32,872 bases of DNA, taken from contig CAZVJY010000018.1 of assembly GCA_964626685.1 (NCBI GenBank), positions 1 to 32,872 of the forward strand, read 5' to 3'. Shown here one piece after another: positions 21,015 through 29,560 of the stretch. Under the pieces are notes generated by a model. It did no database searches. It was not told where the DNA came from and was given only the letters and a program-made list of their open reading frames with translations. Positions within the stretch are counted from its first letter, which is position 1; every line of letters begins with the position of its first letter. The stretch is from RGEC01 sp964626685 (GTDB taxonomy: Bacteria; Bacteroidota; Bacteroidia; NS11-12g; UBA955). A program made the position numbers and the translations under genes.

Positions 21015-22753
21015 TCGGTTTCGCCGATTTGCTGACGCCACATGGCATAGTACAACCCTTTTGAGGCCAGCAGTTCATCGTGTGTTCCCTGCTCGGTGAT
21101 TAAACCCTTTTCCAAAACGTAAATACAGTCTGCATGCATAATGGTGCTGAGTCTGTGTGCTATCATCACATTGATTCTGTCTTTCTGATTGCTGATTTCA
21201 CGAATGGTTTGCGTGATTTCCTTTTCGGTTAAACTGTCTAGGGCACTGGTTGCTTCATCAAACACCATTACATCCGGATTTCTCAGCAAAGCCCGGGCGA
21301 TGGAAATTCTCTGTTTCTCCCCTCCGGAAACCTTTATTCCGCCCTCCCCGATGGTGGTATCCAATCCGCTTTCACAGCGGCTAAGCAATCCTTGGGCAGC
21401 GGATTTTACCAGTGCCTGCTGCATGTCTTCATCCGAAGCCTCCGGACTCACGAACAGCAAATTCTCCCTCAAAGTTCCGCTGAATAGCTGACTTTCCTGA
21501 CTCACCACACCCAATTTTTTTCGCAACTCGGACAACAAAATCTGACCGGCGGGAATATCGTTGTAAAACAATTGACCTGTTTCAGGCTTGTAAAGTCCTA
21601 CCAGCAGTTTCACCAGCGTGCTCTTTCCGCTGCCACTGGGACCTACAACCGCAATGGTTTCGCCTTTTCTCAAAGTAATATTTATGTGCTGAAGTGCCAG
21701 TCGATTGGATGAGCGATGACGAAAGGACACATCACTAAAAGCTATTTTTTCAACTTTGCCAAGGGATTTTGGCTCAACAGGCTCTGGCTCCCTTGGGGTA
21801 TCCAGCAATTCCCTGTAGCGTGCAAGGCTCACCTGTGCCTCGCGCCAGACCTGAATAAAGGTTCCGAGCTCCTGCAGGGGATTGAAAATAAAAAAAGTGT
21901 AGAACAAAAACTGAATATACATGCCAGGGGTTATTCTGCCCGTAAAAACCATCCAGCTTAGGAACAGCAGCAGCAGATTACGCATGAGGTTTACGGTTGT
22001 ACCCTGAACAAAACCCAGTGTTCTGATTTTCTTTACCTTAATCAGCTCCAACCCCAATATTTTAAGGGTATTTACCCGAATGCGGCGTATTTCCTGACCT
22101 ATAAGACCAAGGCTCTTTACAAGCTCAATATTGCGCAAACTTTCCGTGGTAGTTCCTGCGAGTGCACCGGTTTCTGCCACAATATTTTTCTGGACTGATT
22201 TGATTTTTTTACTGAGAAAAGAACTGGATATCCCAACCACAAGCATTGCAGTAAGAAATGCAGGTGCAATAAGCCAGTGAACCATAAAACTCGCAACAAA
22301 AACCACACAAACCCCAACTAAACTTGCATAAAGCAAACCTACGGCCATGGTCATCAGCTTTTCAGTATCGGTTCTCACCTTCTGCAGCACATTCAATGTT
22401 TCACCACTGCGGCGGTCTTCAAACACCTCAAATGGAAGCTCCATGGTATGTTTTATCCCGTCCATAAACAGATTAGCACCCACCTGCTGCATGGCAACAT
22501 TGATGAAATAATCCTGCAGGTTTTTAGCTATGCGGCTGACCATAGCAAATGAAATACCCAGAAGCAACCAGCCAATCACACCAGAAGTAAAATCTGATCC
22601 CGAATAGGCTGTGTATTTAAGCAAATACTGATCAATGATGTTTCTGCCGACCCATGGGTCAAGCATAGAAAAAACCTGAGAAACCGAAGCCAGCAGCAGT
22701 GCCAGCAAAACGGTTCCGGATTGGGGGCGAATATAGGAAAATAGAAGCTTCAA
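21011..22753 (-). CDS. ABC exporter, fused permease-ATPase half-transporter
   Basis: 580 aa with TTG as start codon; no nearby ATG gives the first helix. The six-helix type IV exporter domain covers residues 10-310. The nucleotide-binding domain has Walker A GPSGSGKST with K377, the Q-loop around SQESQLFSG, the signature VSGGEKQRISIARALL from 475, Walker B VMVFDEATSALD with D499 and E500, and the switch H533 in IAHRLS. This is the MsbA/multidrug-type half transporter that works as a dimer. The substrate is unknown; lipid or drug export is possible. A strong promoter (TTTTG, 18 nt, TAAATTTG) lies just upstream and supports the TTG start. It is convergent with the acetyltransferase. Confidence 0.94.
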   Translation of the reverse strand: MKLLFSYIRPQSGTVLLALLLASVSQVFSMLDPWVGRNIIDQYLLKYTAYSGSDFTSGVIGWLLLGISFAMVSRIAKNLQDYFINVAMQQVGANLFMDGIKHTMELPFEVFEDRRSGETLNVLQKVRTDTEKLMTMAVGLLYASLVGVCVVFVASFMVHWLIAPAFLTAMLVVGISSSFLSKKIKSVQKNIVAETGALAGTTTESLRNIELVKSLGLIGQEIRRIRVNTLKILGLELIKVKKIRTLGFVQGTTVNLMRNLLLLFLSWMVFTGRITPGMYIQFLFYTFFIFNPLQELGTFIQVWREAQVSLARYRELLDTPREPEPVEPKSLGKVEKIAFSDVSFRHRSSNRLALQHINITLRKGETIAVVGPSGSGKSTLVKLLVGLYKPETGQLFYNDIPAGQILLSELRKKLGVVSQESQLFSGTLRENLLFVSPEASDEDMQQALVKSAAQGLLSRCESGLDTTIGEGGIKVSGGEKQRISIARALLRNPDVMVFDEATSALDSLTEKEITQTIREISNQKDRINVMIAHRLSTIMHADCIYVLEKGLITEQGTHDELLASKGLYYAMWRQQIGETD

Positions 22754-22764
22754 GTTTGTTTCAA

Positions 22765-22795
22765 CAAATTTACAGCTTTTGTTTTGTAATCAAAA
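22765..22795 (-). promoter_or_regulatory. Promoter of the ABC exporter gene (TTTTG, 18-nt spacer, TAAATTTG)
   Basis: On the minus strand TTTTG (22795-22791) and TAAATTTG (22772-22765) are 18 nt apart, the best two-part match in the window. The -7 box ends 11 nt before the TTG start at 22753. Confidence 0.68.
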
Positions 22796-22830
22796 CACAG
22801 TCAACCACTGAAACAAAAAAATCAAACTTT

Positions 22831-24048
22831 TTAGGAACCGGTTCGACCCTGCAATCTCGTCATGTTCAGGTTATGGCGGTAAAAATCCATCAACCCTGAG
22901 ATAAGGTTTCGAATTTGGTATTCCCTGTCAATCATACTGCGGGCATTTGCAGACATGGTTTCTCTAAGCTCAGGTTCTTGCTGCATGCGGATCATGGCAG
23001 CGGCAAAATCCCGGGGAGAATTGGCAAGCAGCAGCTCCTTTTCATTGGCTGCGTTTATTCCCTGCACACCAATATTGGTGCTAATTACAGGCACACCTGC
23101 ATTAAATGCCTCCAGTATTTTAACACGAATACCGCCTGCTGCAAACACAGGCACCAGCATTACACCATGCATTTGCATAAACTGCATGGCATTTTCAATT
23201 TCTCCGTGCACGGTAATTCCGGACCCGCCGAAACGTGCATCGTGTTTTTGCATGCCTTTACCGGCCAAATGCAGCATTGCGTCGGGCAATTCGGATTTCA
23301 CGGCAGGCCATACCTCATTTACCAGCCATTTAACGGCTTCAACATTCGGAATCCATTCCATGCTGCCAAGATGGAAGAAAGTATTTGGCTGAAATTCATG
23401 CTTGCCGACCGGTGGTTCATTGAGCCCTACTGGCAACAAATACATGGGTTTCCCGGGCGCTAGGGTGGCAAACAAATCCCTGTCGGCAGGCGAGATGGGC
23501 ACAATTGCATGAACATGTCTTAGCACCTTGGTTTCATACGTTTTTAACTGAGCGGCGAGAAAACTGAAATACCAACGTTTGAGCGGATTTCGTTCTTTTC
23601 CTGCCAGCCGTTCCCAAATCTGGAACTCCGCATTGTGCTGACGCAATACAACCGGGATACCGGCCTGAACCACAATATCCAGAAAAGGGCTTGCATAGAG
23701 CCCTTCCAGCTGCACCAGATCAAACTTTTCCGTGCTCAGCAAAGCAGCCAGCTGTTGTTTTGATACTTCATTCTCAAAACGCGAAATATTGTAATTTTCA
23801 CCCCTCACAAGTGCCATCAGCGCTCCCGTAAATGTTGGATTTGCATCCAACGGAACATCCACCACCCTGCAAAACGAAAAAAACCGATCAATTTGCAGAC
23901 GGTCAATGAAATGTTTCCGGGTATTGAAACTAAAATAAACCACTTCGGCACCCTGATCAGACAAGCCTTTTAGTAATTGATAGGTTGCTATGGCACCGCC
24001 GTCGTGCAATGGCCAGGGAATGCGGCTGCCGACCACCAATATTTTCAT
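22831..24048 (-). CDS. GT4-type glycosyltransferase
   Basis: 405 aa from the ATG at 24048, whose ATGA overlaps the LptF/LptG-type stop by 4 nt; a longer frame to 24138 would run far into that gene and is rejected. GT-B fold. The N-terminal Rossmann domain opens MKILVVGSRIPWPLHDGGAI with ATYQLLKGLSDQGAEV. The C-terminal donor domain has FFHLGSMEWIPNVEAVKWL, LAGKGM, and the donor-binding IRVKILEAFNAGVPVISTNI segment around residues 307-326, characteristic of family GT4. It transfers an activated sugar to an unknown acceptor; the neighbourhood suggests LPS or another cell-surface glycan. It has no membrane helix and would act at the inner face of the inner membrane. Confidence 0.92.
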   Translation of the reverse strand: MKILVVGSRIPWPLHDGGAIATYQLLKGLSDQGAEVVYFSFNTRKHFIDRLQIDRFFSFCRVVDVPLDANPTFTGALMALVRGENYNISRFENEVSKQQLAALLSTEKFDLVQLEGLYASPFLDIVVQAGIPVVLRQHNAEFQIWERLAGKERNPLKRWYFSFLAAQLKTYETKVLRHVHAIVPISPADRDLFATLAPGKPMYLLPVGLNEPPVGKHEFQPNTFFHLGSMEWIPNVEAVKWLVNEVWPAVKSELPDAMLHLAGKGMQKHDARFGGSGITVHGEIENAMQFMQMHGVMLVPVFAAGGIRVKILEAFNAGVPVISTNIGVQGINAANEKELLLANSPRDFAAAMIRMQQEPELRETMSANARSMIDREYQIRNLISGLMDFYRHNLNMTRLQGRTGS

Positions 24049-25580
24049 GACTTGTTTCTTTTGAACAATGCCAGCAAACGGAGTTCTTTTTTCGAGGCTG
24101 AATCCGGCTCCCCGTTTTCGTTTTTTACCGTCACCCAAAACAGCCGGTTAAAGAACTTCTGATAGGCTTCAAGGCTGAGTATGGCGCTGTCTGAAGCTGC
24201 TTTGACGGTAATATAAATCCCAACCGGAAACAAGATGGCACTACTCATCCACATTCCGGCCCAGATAGGCAATACGCCTTCCTTCCCTATTTTCTCTCCT
24301 ACCAGGTTTATCGCGTAAAAAAGCACAAAAAGCAAAACACTTATTACCAGGGGCATGCCTATGCCTCCTTTTCTGATAATGGCTCCCAGCGGCGCCGATA
24401 TCAGGAATAGCATAATCAGCAAAACAGACAGTGTAAACTTTTTATGCCACTCTACTTCGTAAGGGGCAAGCTGTTCCTCTTCGTATTTCAATCCGGTAAC
24501 CAACCCATCAAGTGTACCTTTAAAGCCCCTGGCATTGTTAATGGCGCCTGCAATGATATTGACCTGTTCAGTTGAAGGATTAGATTCATGTCTTGGCATC
24601 AGTATACGCAACCTCGACGGTTTATTCTTGCTTAATTCAGGCTTGGGCTTGTTACCCAAAACACCCGGCAAATGAAGGTATCTAGCCAAAAAGCCGGCAT
24701 TCTCGGCCTTTTGCTTTTGTATTCTTTGCTCTGCCGTATCCAGTTCTCTGTTCAGCTCACGAATGTTCATAAGCCTGTAATCTCCCTTGTATGCGTCGCG
24801 CTCTGTAAACTTCAAATCCAGGCTGCTGAGGTCGATAATCATCTTTTGCTTTTCGAAATGCATCTGGTTGAAAGGTGCAGTACGCGAATAGTCGGGGTTC
24901 TTGGTCATTTCATCGTAGCGCACTCCGTTGAAAAGCGTAAAAAAAAGGGTGCGCTTATCGGGCGAGAGTACCATGCTTCCCTTTTCGGCTCTGATCACAT
25001 TCAGACGCTTGCTTTCATCGCCTTTGTATTCGTAAATGAGCACATCCTCCACGCTCTCATTGTCGGCGAGTTTTTTACCGATGCGCATAGAAAATCCTTC
25101 GATTTGCTGATAGAAAACCCCCTCCTGTATATTAAATGCCGGTTTCTTCTGTCTTAAATCCCACAACAATGCCTTGGCCTCCAGGTTGGCTTTCGGAATA
25201 ACGATGTTCATAAAAAAGAAATTCAGCATGGCCAGGCCCAGCATCAGCAAAAAAACAGGACGCAAAATTCTGAAGAGCGAAATTCCATTGGCCTTGAGCG
25301 CTACCAGCTCAAAACTTTCGCTCAGATTGCCGAAGGTCATTAATCCTGCCACCATCACGGTAAGTGGCAACGCCATAGGAACCAGATCGGCAAGCGAATA
25401 AAAAATCAGTTTCATGAGAATGAGTGGCTCAATCCCTTTTCCCACCAGCTCATCAATGTATTTCCACAGAAACTGCATCAGAAACAGGAACATGCTAAGC
25501 ACGAATGTTGCCAGAAAAGGGCCGATGTATGATCTCAGCACCAGCAGGTCTACGCGCTTTATCAGGTTTCCTTTAGCCAT
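24045..25580 (-). CDS. LptF/LptG family LPS export permease
   Basis: 511 aa from the ATG at 25580; a TTG one codon earlier is also possible. Two sets of three membrane helices flank a large periplasmic region. The first set is YIGPFLATFVLSMFLFLMQF, the LVPMALPLTVMVAGLMTFG helix and ILRPVFLLMLGLAMLNFFFM. The second set starts around residue 380 with LSVLLIMLFLISAPLGAII. NLSESFELVALKANGISL and IPKANLEAKALLWDLRQKKP are family hallmarks, as is the beta-rich FSMRIGKK region. With LptB2 the LptFG pair extracts LPS from the inner membrane and passes it to LptC and LptA. Many Bacteroidota keep the two permeases apart, so I do not choose between F and G. It is followed by a coupled glycosyltransferase gene. 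Confidence 0.93.
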   Translation of the reverse strand: MAKGNLIKRVDLLVLRSYIGPFLATFVLSMFLFLMQFLWKYIDELVGKGIEPLILMKLIFYSLADLVPMALPLTVMVAGLMTFGNLSESFELVALKANGISLFRILRPVFLLMLGLAMLNFFFMNIVIPKANLEAKALLWDLRQKKPAFNIQEGVFYQQIEGFSMRIGKKLADNESVEDVLIYEYKGDESKRLNVIRAEKGSMVLSPDKRTLFFTLFNGVRYDEMTKNPDYSRTAPFNQMHFEKQKMIIDLSSLDLKFTERDAYKGDYRLMNIRELNRELDTAEQRIQKQKAENAGFLARYLHLPGVLGNKPKPELSKNKPSRLRILMPRHESNPSTEQVNIIAGAINNARGFKGTLDGLVTGLKYEEEQLAPYEVEWHKKFTLSVLLIMLFLISAPLGAIIRKGGIGMPLVISVLLFVLFYAINLVGEKIGKEGVLPIWAGMWMSSAILFPVGIYITVKAASDSAILSLEAYQKFFNRLFWVTVKNENGEPDSASKKELRLLALFKRNKS

Positions 25581-25616
25581 CAATCAGATTTCCGAAAAAT
25601 ATCGGAGATACGGCTT

Positions 25617-25624
25617 CAAAGTTA
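25617..25624 (-). promoter_or_regulatory. Putative -7 element of the LptF/G-GT4 operon (TAACTTTG)
   Basis: Exact TAnnTTTG match on the minus strand in the gap after the BtuG-like gene, 36 nt before the ATG. The leader contains a small inverted repeat (TCCGA/TCGGA). Confidence 0.45.
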
Positions 25625-25652
25625 CATATTTCGAACCGAGAATGAGGCTGGT

Positions 25653-26657
25653 TCAATAAAACACAAAGCCGGAGGGAATGATACCGGCTGTAAACGACCT
25701 GATTTCATTTCCTGATGTACCAAGCAAATACACCTTGCCTTTGGACACATAATCGGCTGCATCGCAGATTAACAAAATGTTCCTGCGCGGGTGGCGCGCA
25801 ATGTGGTAAAAATTGGCACCCTGCTTTCTATAAATGAAATTTTTCGGCAGTTGCGCATCCTCAGTGCCCATGCAAAAAACACCATTCGCCAGAAAGTAAA
25901 GGCTATCGCCGCCGGCATTCATACATAGCGATGATGCATAACCAGAGAGTGGCATGGTAAAGGCTTTAAGCCTGTCGCCATTATCAGACCATTGCTGCAG
26001 ACGGCTGTAAACACTGTCATTGAAAGATGCCAGTGCCCAAATACGATTGTTTTTATCCCGGCTAATCCAGCGTAGGCCTTTTCCCACATAGCTGCTATCA
26101 GTTAAATTAAAATCAGCCGCATGGTATTTCCTCAGCCAGCCATCATAGCAGGCCACCCACACATGATTACCCATGGCCACCATCTGTTCGGTCCACACGC
26201 CCGTATATATCTGTTTGATTAGCTGTTTACCGGTTATATCGCGAACCTGTATTTTACCAGAGTACAAATCTGAAATCCAGACATTATTGCCTGCTCTTAT
26301 CGCATATCTCGGAGATCCAAGGCCTGTTATGCTGTATTTTTCTTTCAATGTTTGGCTGTCCAGCACCACAATTTTTCCTGAATTGTTAACCACCAGCCAC
26401 ACATCCCCATTTATGATGCCACCGCTTTGCAAAACATCGCCCAGCGGTTTCCCGTTTACTTTCTGGTACACATTTGACTGTAGTATTCCCGAATCAAGGT
26501 TGTACACATCCACACTGGCATTGGCCCACATAAAATTCCCCTCATTCAAAACCAGCAAGGTACCAGAACCGACATTCACTTCCTCAGGCAATGTTTTTTC
26601 TTTCCGGCAAGCGGAAAGAAAAAACAATAAAACCAAAAAGCCTGATAAAATTCTCAT
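25653..26657 (-). CDS. BtuG-like beta-propeller surface lipoprotein
   Basis: 334 aa with a lipoprotein signal: FLVLLFFLSAC puts the lipidated cysteine at C17. The mature part starts near GSGTLLVLNEGNFMWANASV and repeats a propeller-blade pattern (VYNLDSGILQSNVYQ; NNSGKIVVLDSQTLKEKYSI; NVWISDLYSGKIQVRDITG; NHVWVACYDGWLRKY). The GTLLVLNEGNF opening and linkage to a cobalamin receptor fit the DUF5074/YncE-like group that includes BtuG, the surface propeller that hands cobalamin to BtuB in gut Bacteroides. By that analogy it captures B12 at the cell surface; affinity cannot be read. Its ATG overlaps the DUF4465 stop by 1 nt, as the last gene of the operon. Confidence 0.8.
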   Translation of the reverse strand: MRILSGFLVLLFFLSACRKEKTLPEEVNVGSGTLLVLNEGNFMWANASVDVYNLDSGILQSNVYQKVNGKPLGDVLQSGGIINGDVWLVVNNSGKIVVLDSQTLKEKYSITGLGSPRYAIRAGNNVWISDLYSGKIQVRDITGKQLIKQIYTGVWTEQMVAMGNHVWVACYDGWLRKYHAADFNLTDSSYVGKGLRWISRDKNNRIWALASFNDSVYSRLQQWSDNGDRLKAFTMPLSGYASSLCMNAGGDSLYFLANGVFCMGTEDAQLPKNFIYRKQGANFYHIARHPRRNILLICDAADYVSKGKVYLLGTSGNEIRSFTAGIIPSGFVFY

Positions 26658-27640
26658 TACTTAATTACCTGTATGGTTTCGGTGAATGCTCCTGCACGGG
26701 TTAGAACCTGCAGCAAATACGTACCCTGCGGCAATTTTCCAACCGGAACCTGAGCCTTTTTACCGGCCAGAATTGCCTTGGCCTGAATCCTGCCTGCGTA
26801 ATCCAGTACAGCAGCGGAAATCATTTCAGATTCTGTTTCTACATTCAGGATATCATTTGCCGGTACAGGATAAACCCTGCTCGATTTTTGGTTTCTCTTC
26901 ACATTATTGAGTCCAAAGAACTCCACACCATCAAGAACAAAAAAAGCAGGGGTATTCATGCCAAACTGCCCGTTATCCGAACTCGCCAGTTCAAATGAAA
27001 TACTGTCGGTATAGGCCTCTTTAAGCGACACAAACTTCCACTGATTCAGGATAAAATCCTTATTGGAATCGGAGAAACGAAAATCGGCAAGCACTACACG
27101 CTGGCTGTCTACCGGCTTGCTTTTTTTGTAACAGTGAATGATAAGAATAAACGAATCCTGGTCATTACCGCTTGTTCCACCAAATTTTTTGGCAAACATA
27201 TCGCCAAACTTCATGCTGTTGAAGGCATAGGTTGAATTACTCACGTAAAAGCCTTTCAGCGGAAAATCGCCTGCATTTCTTCTCTGAAGAAAAAAGAAAC
27301 TTCCGCTTTGCCCCACCATAAAAGCCTTTGCGTTTGCATTCTCAACGCCCGAACCCGGAGCTGCACCATAAAGATGTTTTACATAATCCGGTGCTTCTAC
27401 GGTATTGTATTTGGTTTTTGACAACGCCCAGCCACTCGCCCAGTACTTGAAAGCACTATCCCACTTTACAGGAAAGGTCATTTCACCGGTGTTAAAATAG
27501 TGGAACTTGCTCCCGTTGCTCCCATTGAGCACATTCACCGTATCCGGCAAAGCATTTTCAAAACCTTCGGAAACCTGAGCATTGACTGACATCGCAATAC
27601 CAAACAGCATTGCAAAAGAGATTTTTCTTACGTTATTCAT
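26657..27640 (-). CDS. DUF4465 protein with T9SS type A sorting domain, cobalamin-locus partner
   Basis: 327 aa from the ATG at 27640, followed by a clean signal peptide (NNVRKISFAMLFGIAMSVNA, cut before QVSEG). An earlier ATG at 27676 would add 12 residues encoded by the INK repeat of the upstream gene and is rejected. DUF4465 features: SEGFENALP near the start, YWASGWALS, APGSGVENANAKAFMV, FYVSNSTYAFNSMKFGDMFA, KKFGGTSGNDQDSFILII, VVLADFRFSDSNKDFI and FGMNTPAFFVLDGVEF. The last ~75 residues (VYPVPANDILNVETE to TETIQVIK) form a T9SS C-terminal sorting domain, so the protein is exported and fixed to the surface. DUF4465 members are recurrent neighbours of BtuB in Bacteroidota and are likely cobalamin-binding; that function is inferred from context. 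Confidence 0.88.
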   Translation of the reverse strand: MNNVRKISFAMLFGIAMSVNAQVSEGFENALPDTVNVLNGSNGSKFHYFNTGEMTFPVKWDSAFKYWASGWALSKTKYNTVEAPDYVKHLYGAAPGSGVENANAKAFMVGQSGSFFFLQRRNAGDFPLKGFYVSNSTYAFNSMKFGDMFAKKFGGTSGNDQDSFILIIHCYKKSKPVDSQRVVLADFRFSDSNKDFILNQWKFVSLKEAYTDSISFELASSDNGQFGMNTPAFFVLDGVEFFGLNNVKRNQKSSRVYPVPANDILNVETESEMISAAVLDYAGRIQAKAILAGKKAQVPVGKLPQGTYLLQVLTRAGAFTETIQVIK

Positions 27641-29468
27641 ATTTATTGATTTTATTGATTTTATTGATTTGCACATTGATTTTTAACCACAGGCTTCGCA
27701 ATGGCATAGGTCTTCCTGGCATTACCTCGTAGTTTCTATTGAACACATTGTCTGCACCTGCTGCAAGTACTATTGCATGCTGCCTGTATGTCAGATTTCG
27801 GCCGGATTGCACGGAAAACAACCCATAGGCAGGCATTGAACTTAGATTATCCGTGCTGATGTAGCGCATGCTTTGCCATTGTTCTGAGGCATACACAAAC
27901 CATTGCTTTATGCTCAGTCTTAGGGATGTTGCACCGGATACTCGCGGCACAAACAAGGCATGAAAGCGGCTGTTGTTGTTAAGCATACTGGTCTTGCACC
28001 ATTCCATTCCGGCTTGCCATAGCCAGCGGAACTTTCGTGTCTCGCCGGATAGACGGGCCGAAAGCTGAAAACCTTGATAATCTCCACGCTGCATATTTCG
28101 TACATACCAAACATTGTTTTCTGGCAGCCACACAATGGGATTGTTGAGATAACGGGCCCATAAAGTTGCAGAAAAATCACCCTGAATCTTTTTGTGGTGC
28201 CATTTGGCGGAAAGCCCCGCTTCTGCGTTGCCCCCGCTTTCCGGCTTTACATCTTGGTTTCCGCCCATACTCCAGTACAAATCATTCAGTGTTGGGCGCC
28301 TGAAGCTGCTGCTGATAGCTGTTTTTGCGGTTATTACCCTATTCACGGCAAACTCTGCCGACAATGCATTCACGGCAATCCGTTCATGCCATTCCCAGCG
28401 ACTGCTGGCGGCAAAACGGCAATTTCTGCTCTGCCTGTACAGTGCAAAAAACTGCGCCGGAAACACCTGTTCGATATCGCGGGCGTATTGCCTGGTATTG
28501 CCGGCTACACGCCATAAATCGGCTCCGGCAATGGCATTCCATTTACCTATGTGAAAGTGCAATTCCTGCTGAACTTGCATGCTTTGCGAACGGCTGCTGT
28601 CCGGTGCCGTATTACCGGGCATCTGAAATACGATTCGGTCTTCAACGAGCCCGAAACGCTGCACCCATTTTAATTTATCGGTCTGGTAATTGGCATGCAA
28701 AGCCAACCTTTGGTTTTCGTCTTTCTGATTTCCCAGAGAAGAAGTACCGCCGGCCGAAGTGCCCAAACCGCGTTCACCCTGCTGCCATTCCGCGTGGGCA
28801 CTTAAATCCCATCTCCCAGCATTAAACCCACCTGAAAGGCGGCTTCTCCATTGGCTTCTGGAGGCAAACTGCATATTTCCATATACTTCATCTCCAATTT
28901 TGTAAGGGAAGTCATTGTTGATGGTAAGCCATTGATTATCCCAAACAAGAAAAGACTTCCGTTTGCGGATGGCAAAATCGCCTTGCGCCTGCAATCTGCC
29001 AAAGCTGCCTGCCAGAAAAGACGTGGAAACCGACTCCCCTATTTTCCCGGGGAGTGTGTGCTGTATTGCAAGGGTGCCGCCAACACTGCCGCTGCCGTAT
29101 AGAGATCCGCTGCTACCCTCCGTGAGGGAAATCCGTGTGGAGGCATCATTTTGCAACAAGCTTAAATCCGTCATGCCCAACATGGGATTGTTAAGCACAA
29201 TACCATTCCATAGAATTTGCAACTGTGAAGGATCTGCGCCGCGACGGCTTAGGGTGCCAATTCCTGAGGGTCCGTATTGCCGTATACTGAGTCCGGCAGA
29301 TGCCAGATCCTGATTGATTAAATTGCCTGTACCGGACTCAATGTGCAGTACATTTTTACCTACGGAAGCAACCTGATGTCGTTTACCATAAACGACGGCT
29401 GTATCTGAAACCGGAAAAGTATCCGGTGCTGACAGCAGAAGCGATATGGAGCATAAAATGCCGTTCAT
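27633..29468 (-). CDS. btuB: TonB-dependent cobalamin receptor, BtuB-like
   Basis: 611 aa, almost the length of E. coli BtuB. A short N-terminal hydrophobic leader (LCSISLLLSA) precedes a possible TonB box, DTAVVYG (22-28), like the DTLVV of BtuB. The plug domain spans about 35-135, with LSIRQYGPSGIGTLSRRGAD, LQILWNGIVLNNPMLGMTDL and GSSGSLYGSGSVGGTLAI. The rest forms the 22-stranded barrel, including RPTLNDLYWSMGGNQDVKPE and the terminal RSLWLKINVQ strand. Energised by TonB-ExbBD, it would import cobalamin across the outer membrane. The cobalamin riboswitch in its leader makes the substrate assignment strong. The C-terminus carries a tandem Ile-Asn-Lys tail beyond the last strand and overlaps the next gene by 8 nt. 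Confidence 0.93.
   Translation of the reverse strand: MNGILCSISLLLSAPDTFPVSDTAVVYGKRHQVASVGKNVLHIESGTGNLINQDLASAGLSIRQYGPSGIGTLSRRGADPSQLQILWNGIVLNNPMLGMTDLSLLQNDASTRISLTEGSSGSLYGSGSVGGTLAIQHTLPGKIGESVSTSFLAGSFGRLQAQGDFAIRKRKSFLVWDNQWLTINNDFPYKIGDEVYGNMQFASRSQWRSRLSGGFNAGRWDLSAHAEWQQGERGLGTSAGGTSSLGNQKDENQRLALHANYQTDKLKWVQRFGLVEDRIVFQMPGNTAPDSSRSQSMQVQQELHFHIGKWNAIAGADLWRVAGNTRQYARDIEQVFPAQFFALYRQSRNCRFAASSRWEWHERIAVNALSAEFAVNRVITAKTAISSSFRRPTLNDLYWSMGGNQDVKPESGGNAEAGLSAKWHHKKIQGDFSATLWARYLNNPIVWLPENNVWYVRNMQRGDYQGFQLSARLSGETRKFRWLWQAGMEWCKTSMLNNNSRFHALFVPRVSGATSLRLSIKQWFVYASEQWQSMRYISTDNLSSMPAYGLFSVQSGRNLTYRQHAIVLAAGADNVFNRNYEVMPGRPMPLRSLWLKINVQINKINKINKYE
27642..27668. repeat. Three tandem copies of a 9-bp unit at the btuB-DUF4465 junction
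   Basis: TTTATTGAT occurs three times without interruption on the plus strand. On the coding strand it encodes (Ile-Asn-Lys)3 at the very end of the receptor. It ends 1 nt before the start codon of the DUF4465 gene. Copy-number change by slippage would keep the frame. Confidence 0.9.
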
Positions 29469-29560
29469 GGTTGCGCTGCTCCGCCTGGAATGATAAATGC
29501 AATAGACCGGGTGACCCCAATTCAGTGCGCTTTTCTTCCCGAAAGCGAGCTTTTTGTTTT
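29469..29560 (-). promoter_or_regulatory. Expression platform between riboswitch and btuB start
   Basis: 92 nt of leader without a gene. It contains a CGCTTT/AAAGCG inverted repeat near the aptamer but no T-rich tail, so a terminator is unlikely. Control by hiding the translation start is more likely; this is inference. Confidence 0.4.

Noticed and set aside
22915..23463. Plus-strand 182-codon open frame
   Set aside because: Antisense to the GT4 glycosyltransferase donor domain; no promoter box or family features.
24049..24138. Longer start for the GT4 glycosyltransferase
   Set aside because: The extra 30 codons run through the conserved end of the LptF/LptG-type gene. The ATGA overlap start opens with the standard MKILVVGSR strand.
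27642..27668. Tandem repeats as a CRISPR array
   Set aside because: Units are 9 bp, directly adjacent and without spacers. They encode Ile-Asn-Lys within the receptor.
28325..28825. Plus-strand 166-codon open frame
   Set aside because: Antisense to the receptor barrel; the composition is that of a shadow frame.
29501..29560. Intrinsic terminator as riboswitch expression platform
   Set aside because: The CGCTTT/AAAGCG repeat has no following T-run on the minus strand.
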